Assembly: GCA_030068075.1 (NCBI GenBank)
Contig: CM057830.1
Coordinates: 23,344,247 to 23,408,246, forward strand
Reading direction: 5' to 3'
Length of the DNA stretch: 64,000 bases
Source: Paguma larvata
Taxonomy: Eukaryota; Chordata; Mammalia; Carnivora; Viverridae
The first letter of the stretch is position 1; the number at the start of each line of letters is the position of its first letter. The notes beneath the pieces were generated by a model. It was not told the origin of the DNA. It saw only the letters and a list, made by a program, of their open reading frames with translations, and did no database searches. Of this stretch, positions 1 through 9,520 are shown piece by piece. The translations under genes were made by a program, and so were the position numbers.

Positions 1-25
1 AATAAATAAATAAACTTAAAAAATA
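1..25 (+). mobile_element. SINEC tail cut by window edge
   Basis: The first bases are (AAAT)n followed by AAACTTAAAAAA, the usual 3' tail of the plus-strand SINEC copies seen elsewhere in this window. The body lies outside the window, so the identity rests on the tail only. Confidence 0.5.
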
Positions 26-1132
26 TTGTCTCTCTTCTTTAACCCAACTGTTTGAATAACCCTAGGATTTACAAGCCTAGAATGAAGACTTTTGCAGACA
101 TGTCCAAATTATTTCTTGGGTTTTATAGCATACCCTTTAAAGTCTCAGGAGAAGTTGGTGAGGGGAAGAAAGGGGAAATGTATTGTGGTAAGAGTTATTC
201 TCTTACTTTCTCAGCCCATTCTCCCTTTCTCTCTGAAAGAGGAACAGAGAAAAAAATCTCTGACCTCACAAGAGGTTGTTTGTCATGAGCACCTCCCAGG
301 ATCCTTTGCACAGATTTCCCCCTGTGAAGACAGTGGGGGCAGCTCAGGCAAAGAAGGCAGGTAGTATTATCCATTTTATAGACCTAGCAGAATCAACTTA
401 AAAAGAGCACCTAGAGCCTTATCTCACTTTATTCTGTTTTCTGTCTCCTTGAGGCAAAGTTGATTTAACCTTTTCTTAAAGTTAACACTGTGTGAAATAA
501 GAATATTTCCCCAAACAACTTAAGGACACTTTCGACAACTTGTAAACAGAAAAACAGATAACAGGATACAGTTACTCAGAGTAACCGTGTTTTTGTAAGT
601 TGGTAACAAAAATAGAACTTTGATTTTACCTAATGTATTTTGGAAAGAAAGCAAAAATATGATGGTCAGTGAAGACAAGAGAGAACTGGCAGGGTCTAGG
701 GTTTCCCCAAGATTCTGCTGTGAATTTGAGATTCCAAACCAAACCCATATGATTTCAAAGTCAGTGTTCTTTCCAATTTGCAATGCCAATTTCTTACAAC
801 CCTCCTTAGGCTAGGGCCAGGAAACTCATCCCTGAAATTGCTCCTTACCAAAAGAGGGCCAGATGTGGGGACCAGTGAACCACCACATGGGGTGAAAACA
901 AGGCCTATCATGGGCTTCTGGGTCACCTCCTCCATGAAGCCTTTCCTTCTCTCTCTAGTAAATGTAGGTGAGTCTTCTCTTTCTATATAACTGTAGTGCT
1001 TGCACATTCCTCTATTTTAGAATTGGCACATGGCTATACCTTTTTTTTTAAACCTCTTTTTTCAGATGTGCTAGATTAGGAGCCCAGCAAAAGGAGGTTT
1101 CCTGTTGTGTTCAATTTTGTATGTGGTGCTCC
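26..1132. other. unique non-coding sequence
   Basis: No repeat family, gene or RNA is recognisable. Several overlapping ORFs of 60-103 codons occur on both strands but show no known domain and no splice-site context. They are taken as chance ORFs. Confidence 0.6.
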
Positions 1133-1918
1133 ATGAATTCATTCAGTCATTCAAAAGCTATTTATCAACTGCTTACTGTGTGACAGGTATTATTTTATGT
1201 GTTGCAGATAGGATAGTGAATGAAACAGACCAAATTTATTTTCAGGGTGTCTGGGTGGCTCAGTCAATTGAGTAGCCAACTTCAGCTCAGGCCATGATCT
1301 CGTGGTTTGTGAGTTTGAGCCCCACATTGGGCTCTCTGCTGTCAGTGCAGAGCCTGCTTCGGATCCTTTGTCTCCTCTCTCTCTGTCCTTCCTCCACTCA
1401 TGCTCTCTCTCAAAAAACTTTAAGGAGCTTACAATTTAGTGATGGAGACAATATATTGTAGATTCTGTAGAGATAAGTGCTGAGGTCTAAAAATCAGGCT
1501 AGAAAAGGAGACTTGAATGTTTGGGGCATAGTTGACATTTTAGACAGGACAAGGGAATGCCTCATAAAGAAGATAATGTTTGATTAAACACTGAAGGAAA
1601 TGAGAAAAAGCAGTCTGCAGAAATTTGGAAGAAGAGAAGTCCAAGAAGGAGGATAAATATAAAGACCTGGAAATAGGAGCATGAGCACTGTGGTCAAGAA
1701 ACAGCAAGGAGGCTTTTTAGGTCTAGAATAGAGTACACAAAGGGAAGAATAATAGGAAATGAGATCTGAAATAAAGAACAGGATGAGGGCAGAGATCACG
1801 TGTGGCCTTGGAAAGCTCCATAATAACTTTTTCTTGGTCTTTAAGTAAGTTTAGAAACCATTGGAGAGTTTTGAGCAGAAGTATTATATGAACTTTCAGT
1901 TTTAACAGAATCACTAGT
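1133..1918 (-). mobile_element. L2 LINE fragment, antisense, split by a SINE
   Basis: The plus strand reads as the reverse complement of an L2 3' region. It opens with a degenerate ATTCATTCA...TTATCAACTGCTTACTGTGTG (the inverted L2 end). After the SINE it continues with AAGGAGCTTACAATTTAGTG, and near the right end carries CATTGGAGAGTTTTGAGCAG and TTTTAACAGAATCACT, both typical of the L2 ORF2/3' UTR seen in reverse. The LINE is strongly diverged and coding-dead. L2 is an ancient mammalian LINE. Confidence 0.75.
1245..1422 (+). mobile_element. SINEC (feliform tRNA-derived SINE)
   Basis: A GGGTGTCTGGGTGGCTCAGT head (tRNA-like A-box region) is followed by CTCAGGCCATGATCTC, a CT-rich middle and a short A-rich tail ending CAAAAAACTT. 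It interrupts the L2 fragment: the L2 sequence ends at AACAGACC before it and resumes at AAGGAGCTTACA after it. The SINE is therefore the younger insertion. Confidence 0.93.
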
Positions 1919-2865
1919 ATTCAATTAATTAATAAAATAACTAATTAACTTGTCCATCCAAGAAGTGCCTAAAGAAGCCAGATATTAGATTTGAGTAATG
2001 GATCAGATGAAGCCTGAGCACACGTTCCTAGAAGCTGAGGGTTCAAAACCAAGCCATGAGTCTCATCAAGTAGACGAGAAGGCAGCCGCAAGTGTTGAAC
2101 ATGAGATAAGACCCAAGTGCCCTGGAAGTCTTCTATATCCTGCTCCCACTATCACATCAGATAATCGATTTCCTAGGGCAGCATCAACCCCGGTTTGGAA
2201 TATAGGCAATTCCTGCATAGCAAAAAGCTAGGTGAGGAAAATTATGATAAGAAGATGCATCCCACTTGTCTCTCCAGCACCCAAGACTGGGCACCAATAT
2301 CCTGACCTTTAAATATACTTGATGATATGTCGAGTTCTCTTTTCTTTAAATTGCCATTGAGTATTCTCTTGGCCAGCTCACAATATAAAACCTTTTAGTA
2401 CACATGCAAAAAATCTTCTAAGCTTCCAAAAATGTTCCCAGGTAAGAAAGAATTAAATAACTGAAGAAAGACGAATGGCAACAATGGACACCCTCACCCT
2501 CACCCTCACCCCCATCACCACCACTGGAGAACTTTGTGTTAAAAGAGTCTCAGTAAATTAAAAGATGAAACCAATTTAACCCGTAATTTATGTCCAATTT
2601 TACCCTTAAGTCACAAGACTAACATCTTTAGTAGAAAATATTGATTACAACAGAAATTGCAGTTTGCACACTTTTACAGTATGATTAAAGATAATCAGGA
2701 ACAATTTTCCTATGAGACAATATGAGATTTGAAGAATGCCAAAAACAAAGTGTGCTTAAAAACAGGTCCAAGTATGGAATTAAAAATACCTTTTGAATAA
2801 CAATACTTTAAATAATTCCATAATTACAATTCTTAGAGAGTTTATCCAAGATTTTTTAAAATCAT
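1919..2865. other. unique non-coding sequence
   Basis: No family is recognised apart from the CCCTCA repeat at 2491-2513. A 77-codon ORF at 1998-2231 has no recognisable domain and is not supported as a gene. Confidence 0.55.
2491..2513 (-). repeat. (CCCTCA)n tract; minus-strand G-quadruplex motif
   Basis: Three CCCTCA units and a final CCCCC give four runs of at least three C separated by three bases. The minus strand therefore fits the canonical G3+N1-7 quadruplex pattern with GGGTGA units. It is a sequence motif only; folding or function is not shown. Confidence 0.8.
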
Positions 2866-3050
2866 GGGGCACCTGGGTGACTCAGTCAGTTAAGCGTCTG
2901 ACTCTTGATTTTGGCTCAGGTCATGATCTCATGGTCGTGGGACTGAGCCCCGCATCAGACTCTGTGCTAGACCTGGAGCCTGCTTGGGATTCTCTCTCTC
3001 TCTCCTTCTGCCCTTCTCCCCAGCTCACACTCGCTCTCTCTCTAAAAGAG
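2866..3050 (+). mobile_element. SINEC with microsatellite tail
   Basis: The head is GGGGCACCTGGGTGACTCAG, followed by GGCTCAGGTCATGATCTCAT, a GAGCCTGCTTGGGATTCTC motif and a CT-rich stretch. The A-rich tail is replaced by a (TAGA)n array. A 86-codon ORF crossing it is just the translated SINE. Confidence 0.95.

Positions 3051-3101
<51 letters not shown>
3051..3101. repeat. (TAGA)n microsatellite
   Basis: Uninterrupted TAGA units run for about 51 bp directly after the SINE body, probably by expansion of its A-rich tail. It is likely to be length-polymorphic. Confidence 0.97.
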
Positions 3102-3102
<1 letters not shown>

Positions 3103-3460
3103 CAGTCTCTGTTTTAAACTCAATATTTCTTTTGTCAAGATGAGCATTCGTTTTTTTTTCTTCTCTTTATGTTTTTAAACCCAGTGTGGTCTTTCCCATT
3201 TTATATGTGTCTTTTTTAAATTGAATCATCTTCATCCATTTCACCCACCCACCCCCACTTCCCCTTCTCTGGCAACCACCAATATGTTCTTTTTTTTAAC
3301 TATGGGTTCAGGTTTTTTGTTGTTTTTATTTTCATATTCCACATATAAGTAGGATCATACAGTATTTGCCTTTCTTTGTCTGACTTATTTCACTTAGTGT
3401 GATACTATAAGGGTTCACCCATGTTGTAGAAAATGGCAAGAATTCCTTCCTTTTATGACT

Positions 3461-3464
<4 letters not shown>

Positions 3465-3500
<36 letters not shown>
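3465..3500. repeat. (TA)18 microsatellite inside L1
   Basis: A perfect alternating TA run lies in the L1 segment that normally holds a short TATATA stretch. It was probably seeded by that L1 motif. Confidence 0.97.
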
Positions 3501-3505
<5 letters not shown>

Positions 3506-3618
3506 TTTCTTTATCCATTCATCTGTCACTGGACACTTAGGTTGCATCCATGTCTTGGCTATTGTAAATAATGCTGCCATGAACATGTGGGTGTAGGTAT
3601 CTTTTTAAAATAGTGATT

Positions 3619-3812
3619 ATGGGGGTGCCTGGATGGCTCTGTCAGTTAAGCATCTGACTTTGGCTCAGGTCATGATCTCGCAGTTTGGGAGTTCAAGCCC
3701 TAGGTCGAGCTATCTGCTGTCAGCACAGAGTCCATTTCAGATCTTCTATCCCCCCCTCTCTCTCTGCCCTCCTCTCCTTGTACTCTCTCTCAAAAGTAAA
3801 CATTAAAAAAAA
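3619..3812 (+). mobile_element. SINEC inserted in L1
   Basis: The head is GGGGTGCCTGGATGGCTCTG, with CTCAGGTCATGATCTCGCAG, a CT-rich run and a CAAAAGTAAACATTAAAAA tail. It is flanked by an imperfect 11-bp target-site duplication at 3608-3618 (AAATAGTGATT) and 3813-3823 (AGATAGTGATT). Confidence 0.95.
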
Positions 3813-4590
3813 AGATAGTGATTTCCTTTCCTTCTGGTAAAAGTTTTATACATTATAGTGATTTTTATTAATGTTTATTTATATTTAATTTGTAAATTAT
3901 CTTTTACTATCTTTTCCCCACTTTAATGTTTGGATCCTTATTCTTTTCTTATTGATTTGTGTAAATACTTTATATGTCACTGATATCAGCAACCCATTAC
4001 AAACATTTTTTTGTTTTGTCTTTTGCCTTAAAATGTACTTTAAAACTTAATTGAAATATATATTTTTCAGATAAATTCTACCCTACCTCTGAGTATCTAT
4101 TTAGAAAGCTTGTTTTTAATATTTCTTCCAGTGCTTTTAAAATTAACTTTTAAAATTCACTTTTGCGACCAGACTATCTTTTTTCTTTATCTCTTCCAAA
4201 TGAGTGACATATTTTTTTCAACCCATTATTTGAGTGATAAATCCTTTCCCCACTGCTATGAGATGCTATCTGTACTGTATAATCAGTTCTTACATATGCT
4301 TGGCCTGTTTCTAGATTTTTTTCTCTTGTGCTTGACATCTCTGTTCTTGCTTCAACAGCACATCGGGAACATTCTTTTAATTATTATAGCCTTGATTTTC
4401 AATCAAATCAAACTTTCTTGCCTATACTTGCACATTTAATTCATCCAGACTGTTTTAGCAAGCGCTTTAAAATGCCGTCGGGATTTTTGTTGAGATTGCA
4501 TTCAAATATTTTGATTAATTTAGGAACAATCAGCAGTTTTACCATACTCACTGTCCATCCAGAACATTTGCTTTCTCTATTTTTCCTAGT

Positions 4591-4695
4591 GTTACTTTGT
4601 TTTAAAGTAAACTCTACTGCCAACATGGGGCTCAAACTCACAACCCCAAGATCAAGCGTCATACGCTCTACCAACAGAGCCAGCCAGGTACCCGT
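4591..4695 (-). mobile_element. short older SINEC, antisense
   Basis: The plus strand reads AACATGGGGCTCAAACTCAC...CAACAGAGCCAGCCAGG, the reverse complement of the tRNA-like head, but there is no CT-rich domain; the body goes straight into TTTAAAGTAAACTC. It is flanked by a 12-bp duplication with one mismatch: ATTTTTCCTAGT (4579-4590) and ATTTTTCCAAGT (4696-4707). It sits inside the L1. The missing CT region suggests an older or different SINEC subfamily. Confidence 0.85.
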
Positions 4696-4890
4696 ATTTT
4701 TCCAAGTCTTTAAAAATTTTCTCACTGTAAATTGTTGTAGTTTTCTTAATGTAGATCTTGCACATTTATTCCTACATCTTATAACTTTGTTATTATTATA
4801 GGTGATTACTTTTCTAATCATATTTCTAACTTTTATTCCTAGATATATAAGGAAACTATAGCTTTATACACATATTTATTTTACAATGTT

Positions 4891-5779
4891 TCCTCATATT
4901 GGATGGAATGGGGATCTTGCCGATTTCAGTGTAGCTATAAATAGAACGTTAGTACACTTGTACCTTCCCAAAGATTTTAAAACTATAATCCCTTTGATAA
5001 TGAGTTGTTCCTGAGAGCTTACATATAACTTTTCATTTCTTTCTGTGAATACTTTATTTTACATCCCATCTGTGGCTGATAGAACAAAGGAAAAGAGAAA
5101 AGCAACATGATTAATGCTAGGATTGACCATCAGTTTTTAGAAGCTATAGTGCTTCAAAATGAAATAATTCATGTTTTCCACGTAATTTAGCTACCGAGTG
5201 AGAAATAATTAAGTAAATAAGCTTCATTTTCATTAAGTTGATATTTTCGGTTTTCTGAGTCACACAGCAATGTAGTATGTCTTTACTATTAATTAATATG
5301 AAAATATCGATACGCTTGAATGACACCGTCCCTGGATTTATAGAGGTTACAAATCAAACATGACTCTTTGTGCTACTCGATTCTTTTCATGGTACCTTTG
5401 TTCACATTTTCCTCCTACGATGTCTGAGGGCCACTGACCACTCCCTCAGGAAATCTCAGAAGCTACATATGCACCAGGCATCGATAGAAATGAATTGTAA
5501 GCTATTCTTCTAGCTCTCTAATTAGACTTTCCAGTCTAATTGCAGGAGATGAAATCAAGGGAGATCAGATTTACCCAGATGCGCAGACTTTAGAATCATT
5601 ACAAAGCAATACACTGACAAGCACAAAGCCAGCATGCTCCTGGGAGGAAAACTGAACCTTCACTGCCTCTTCAGAGTATCAGATGGGGAAAAGAATATCT
5701 TGTCTACCGGCTTCACATGCTTGCCCGCCTGTTTTACAGAAGAAAATGTAGATAAACATGCTGTAAGGCAGTCCATGTA
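4891..5779. other. unique non-coding sequence
   Basis: No repeat family or gene is recognised. It contains the hairpin at 5520-5541. Confidence 0.5.
5520..5541. other. perfect 9-bp inverted repeat (hairpin)
   Basis: AATTAGACT and AGTCTAATT are exact reverse complements separated by the four bases TTCC. The stem is AT-rich. The size is compatible with chance in 64 kb; no element family explains it. Confidence 0.7.
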
Positions 5780-6030
5780 ACATGTAATTATTTAGACTGT
5801 AGGGTCAGACCCCAGTTCAAATTCTGACTCTATCACTTCTTAACAGCTCACCATTGAACCAATTTCTTTAATTCCTTATGTCCCCACTTTTTGTCAGAAA
5901 AATCAGGATAATTATAGAACCTATTGAATAGGGTTGTTTTGATGATAAATGAGATTAGAAATATATGCAGCTTTTGTCTTAATGCGTGACACATAATAAG
6001 CCTGCCATAATATTACATATTGCTATTTTT
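5780..6030 (+). mobile_element. MIR SINE remnant
   Basis: It follows the MIR consensus order: CAGACCCCAGTTCAAATTCT (tRNA-derived B-box region), then GACTCTATCACTTCTTAACA, AATTTCTTTAATTCC, a degenerate AAAAATCAGGATAATTATAG, then GGGTTGTTTTGATGATAAAT and TGACACATAATAAG. It is heavily diverged, as expected for this ancient mammalian SINE. Confidence 0.85.
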
Positions 6031-6211
6031 ATCTTTGCTAATATCTAACTTCTTTTAAAGCATAAAAGAATATAATTTATTGTTAAGGAATACAGACTTA
6101 TGCAGAGAGAAGTGAAATTCTCAAGAACCATTTTCCTGGAAATTAATCTTGAAAAGGATTTTGATGAACCTATTTCGTTTAAATTGAAGTAGACAGTCAA
6201 CTATAAAAAAA

Positions 6212-6242
6212 TTATATATATATACACATATATATATATACA
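6212..6242. repeat. imperfect (TA)n microsatellite
   Basis: A short alternating AT run with an internal CACA interruption. Confidence 0.9.
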
Positions 6243-6870
6243 TACTATAGGAAGAGAGAGTATGTCCTGGGAAGACAAATCATTCCTACGGTATAAGAAG
6301 TGCTGAAAAAATGTTGTTCCTTTATTTTACCGTAAACTGATTTGGTCTCCTTTATGAGCCCTCATCTTTTATATACTAGAGGAAAACTAAATTCTCATTC
6401 TGGTTTAAGCTTATTATTTAGAGTACCATCTTTCATAGGTAGGAAGACTCATTTTCTCATTTAGCCTTTCTCTGCCTCTGTCTGCTGCAAATAAGATGTT
6501 GCTCAGATATATGGGGCAAAGGGGAGGCTTCCCAAGCCTGCATGGTTGCAAGGAAGAATTGGTGCCCTTAGGCATTGTGCCTCTTGATTTCTGAGACAGT
6601 ATCCCTTATACTCTAGCCTTTGGTGAACTTGTTAGCCAGCAGAACCCATAGTCATTCTGCTTACTGGATTGGTTAAGAGTCCAACGTCGCTTTCTGGTTC
6701 ACCCTTAGTTTGGAACGTGTCCAGACCCCCACGCCTCTGCTGTTTCCTCTGTAGTCTTCTGGCAAGTGGTCCAGCCCCGGCCTTCTCCATTGGGCCAGAA
6801 AGTTCTGCCACTGCAGGCCCACAGCAAGCTCTTTGGCAGCATCCAGCTAGAATTCATTATTCCTTGTTTA

Positions 6871-6889
6871 TGTGTGTGTGTGTGCGCAC
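6871..6889. repeat. (TG)n microsatellite
   Basis: TG repeats grade into GCGCACA, a short alternating purine-pyrimidine stretch. Confidence 0.85.
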
Positions 6890-6982
6890 AAGTGTGTATA
6901 TCCACCTTTATCCCTATCTTTATCTATACACTAGACTGTCTCACAATATTCACATAGGGTAGGTTGTGAAATACTACAAATG

Positions 6983-7060
6983 CGAGATTATGTCTCACTC
7001 ATTTTTGACTCCTTAGCACCTCACCAGGTACCTGGAATAAATCAAAATAATTAATATGTA
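6983..7060 (+). mobile_element. possible L2 3'-end remnant
   Basis: TTATGTCTCACTCATTTTTG, CTCCTTAGCACCTCACCAGG and TACCTGGAATAAATCAAAAT resemble the L2 3' terminus (tgtctcattcat...tccctagcacc...gtacctgg...caataaat). It is short and degenerate. Confidence 0.45.
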
Positions 7061-8629
7061 CTCTCTGCAAGATTAGGAACATTTCTCCATTCTCACTGAT
7101 GGCAGGTTTGTGACCACTAAACATGCGCATGGTATTAGTGTGAACGCACAAAATCTTGAAGCAACAGTACAAATGGGAAAAAGTCTTTGAGGGATGCGTT
7201 TAGATAATAATACATTTTGGAAGGGTTCGTTAAGTAACTTTTGTTCTGGCTTCTGAATTTATAATGTAAAATCAGCATTTGTACTTAATCACTTCCTCTG
7301 GTCTGTAGAACTCTTGTAGTGATTCTGGATCAAAACTCACAGAACATAGGCTAGCATAGTCTTTTCTCTTTTTTCTCTAGTCATCTTTGTGTAGTGCTGA
7401 AGATATAAGTGGTGCTTTATAAAGTACAACGAAACGATCAAGACACTGACCTCAAATACTTTCCAGAAGAGACTTTAAATAATTTTTTTAGATTTCCTTT
7501 AAAAAAAAAACGAAAGAAAAACCTCAATTGAAAAGGAAGTGTGTGGGGCAGGGAGAGGAAGAAAACAACAACAAGAAGGAATTCAGAGATGCGTTGCCGT
7601 TTTGAGGTTAAACTGAACCGATGCCTTCATTGCAATGAGCGCTTTGGACGCCTGTCAAAGGAGATACACAGTCATTGACAATGACTGCATTCTCTCCGGC
7701 TTTGGGTTCACATTGCTTCTAGTGCTCTGTTATTTAGAACTGAATAACTGTTGTCACTGCTCTATAATTTGGCCATGAGATATCTGGTTACTTTCAGACA
7801 AAAGAAAATGTCTCATAATAATGGGGTTTTGTGTGAGTCTGCTCTTTCTCCAGAAAAAAAAAAAAAACATATTTAAGGATTTATCTCTGTTCACATTGAG
7901 GAAGAAAATAAGCTTTAAAAAGTTTTACTCCTTTCTCCATATAGCAATTCTTGTCTAGCTTTCCATCAGGGAGAAATGTTACCTTCAGCATATTCCGCAT
8001 ATGAAATAGACAGTACCAGATGCTTCAAATGGTCATAATTGTGAAGAATATGGAAAGGAGGCATCTTCCTATTGTGTTTCATTTAAATGTGGAGGGAAAA
8101 AGCCCTTTGGGTAAATTAGCACTGGGAGGATTTAGCAAAAGTGAATTAACTATGACAGAGTCCCCTAACACATCTATTTGATGGCCTTGCAAGCCTTTTC
8201 CCCGTTACCTGGGATACTACCCTGCTTTGGGATGCCATAGGGTCATTAAAATGTGAGACAGATTCTCCAGAAGAGAAAAACCAGATGAATCTTGACTTGC
8301 AGACAGTATGTCTTGCTTAATAGTGTTTCCTTTGACCGGCCCTACCTTTCCCTTGGTGCTAAATTTCTCTCCGACACACTCATCTGAAAAAACAAAGAGC
8401 TGCCTGTGAATTTCAGCTGCCAGAGCCAAAAGACTATTGCGAAGGATCTTTACAAGCAATTATCAAGTGTGCTCTCAAAAACTAAACATATTGGTGATGT
8501 TTTTTATTTATAAATCGGTATTAAAAGCTAGCATCTATCATGTTACAAGAATAAAAAGATAAGTGAAGGTAGAAGCATGTGGTGAAAATGAGTCTGTTAT
8601 CCCATATAAACGATCAACGATAACTAGAC

Positions 8630-8734
8630 TTTTGGTGGCGATCACTTTGTGAGACATACCGATGTTGAATTATAATGTACACCTGAAACTTAAATAATTT
8701 TACATGGGAATTTTACCTCAAAAAAAAAAAAAAA
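8630..8734 (+). mobile_element. L1 3'-UTR end with poly(A)
   Basis: TGTTGAATTATAATGTACAC, CTGAAACTTAAATAATTTTA and GGAATTTTACCTCAAAA match a carnivore L1 3' terminus. It ends in A15 at 8720-8734. The 5' truncation point is unclear. Confidence 0.65.
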
Positions 8735-9029
8735 GCTTGAAAAAGCAAATGTGTTTGTGGTATCCCATTCAAACTGACTTGCGTGGTATTGGTGGCCAAA
8801 CCTTAGCTGACCCACTCCGAATTATTTATCTTTACCTCTCTTTATGGAACTATTCATATGCTTCATAGCAGAAATATTAGTGTACTTGATCACAGGGCTA
8901 TTGCAGACCCTGCCAAGGGTCCTGTATAATATGTATGGTGTTACTTCTCATAAATGTGAAAAAAATCTTAATTTGGGAACAGAAAATTCTGAATATTGAA
9001 ACAGGTAATTCCCATGCACTTTTCTCAGT

Positions 9030-9190
9030 GCTCTGTGAGAAGTCATGCTAGCTGCTCTTTACATGCTTGGTATCACCCAAGCCTTACAACTTCCCTGAAA
9101 GCTAGACGTTACTGTGACCTCCAGTTTCTAGGTGAGGAAACTAAGGATAGGAGAGGTGGAAAAAAGCTGCCTAAGACCATTCTTCCTGTT
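9030..9190 (-). mobile_element. MIR remnant, antisense
   Basis: The plus strand carries inverted MIR landmarks in order: TGCTCTTTACATGCTTGGTA, the AGCCTTACAACTTCCCTGAA region, and AGGTGAGGAAACTAAGGATA followed by GAGAGGTGG. Divergence is high. Confidence 0.65.
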
Positions 9191-9204
9191 ATGTATTTAT
9201 GCGT

Positions 9205-9520
9205 AATTAGCATCCCTGAAATGTAGTGATTAAAACCAATGCTTTATTATCACTCACGTTCCTTTGGTTTGACTGGACTCAGTGGAGTTCTTCCCACTTG
9301 CAGCTGCTGTCAGATAGAAGCCAGGGTGGAATCATCCAGAGGCATCTTCACAAGAAATGGAATTTGCCAGTGTATTAAATGCTGGGCTCGGAAAATGGCA
9401 CGGTGTCATTTCTTTTTCTGTCTGGGTGGAAACGGAGACATCACCCAAAGGGGACATAGACTCCAACTCTCTATGTAGGCATGGAGGCCGCCCAGCTTTT
9501 CAGTGAACATCTGCTACTTG
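9205..9520 (-). mobile_element. MaLR (MLT1-like) LTR remnant, antisense
   Basis: The left end reads AGTGATTAAAACCAATGCTT then TTATCACTCACGTTC, the inverted R/U5 end of MLT1-type LTRs. Further right come GGGCTCGGAAAATGGCACGG, TGTCATTTCTTTTTCTGTC and GACATAGACTCCAACTCTC, landmarks of the same LTR type in reverse. Internal parts are missing. It is non-coding. Confidence 0.6.

Larger units (their letters stand above)
3149..4890 (-). mobile_element. L1 LINE, antisense: 3' UTR and decayed end of ORF2
   Basis: Read in reverse, this has the order of an L1 3' end. A poly(T) near 3150 marks the tail. The 3' UTR/ORF2 end follows with reverse-complement landmarks CATATAAGTAGGATCATACA, TTATCCATTCATCTGTCACT and GTAAATAATGCTGCCATGAA. 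Further ORF2-derived sequence lies to the right (for example GTTGAGATTGCATTCAAATA near 4490 and TTGTTGTAGTTTTCTTAATG near 4730). Reading frames are destroyed. It is interrupted by a young SINEC (3619-3812) and an older one (4591-4695). The right boundary is uncertain. Confidence 0.8.
6031..8629. other. unique non-coding sequence with minor simple repeats
   Basis: Apart from AT/TG microsatellites and a short L2-like end near 6983, nothing is recognised. The GC-richer patch at about 6690-6850 gives overlapping ORFs on both strands but no known domain or clear splice context. A10 and A14 runs occur near 7503 and 7855. Confidence 0.5.

Noticed and set aside
4328..4801. 157-codon ORF
   Set aside because: It runs through antisense L1 and an inserted SINE; it is repeat sequence translated in a meaningless frame.
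6690..6850. GC-richer patch that might be an exon
   Set aside because: ORFs exist on both strands but none has a recognisable domain or convincing splice sites.
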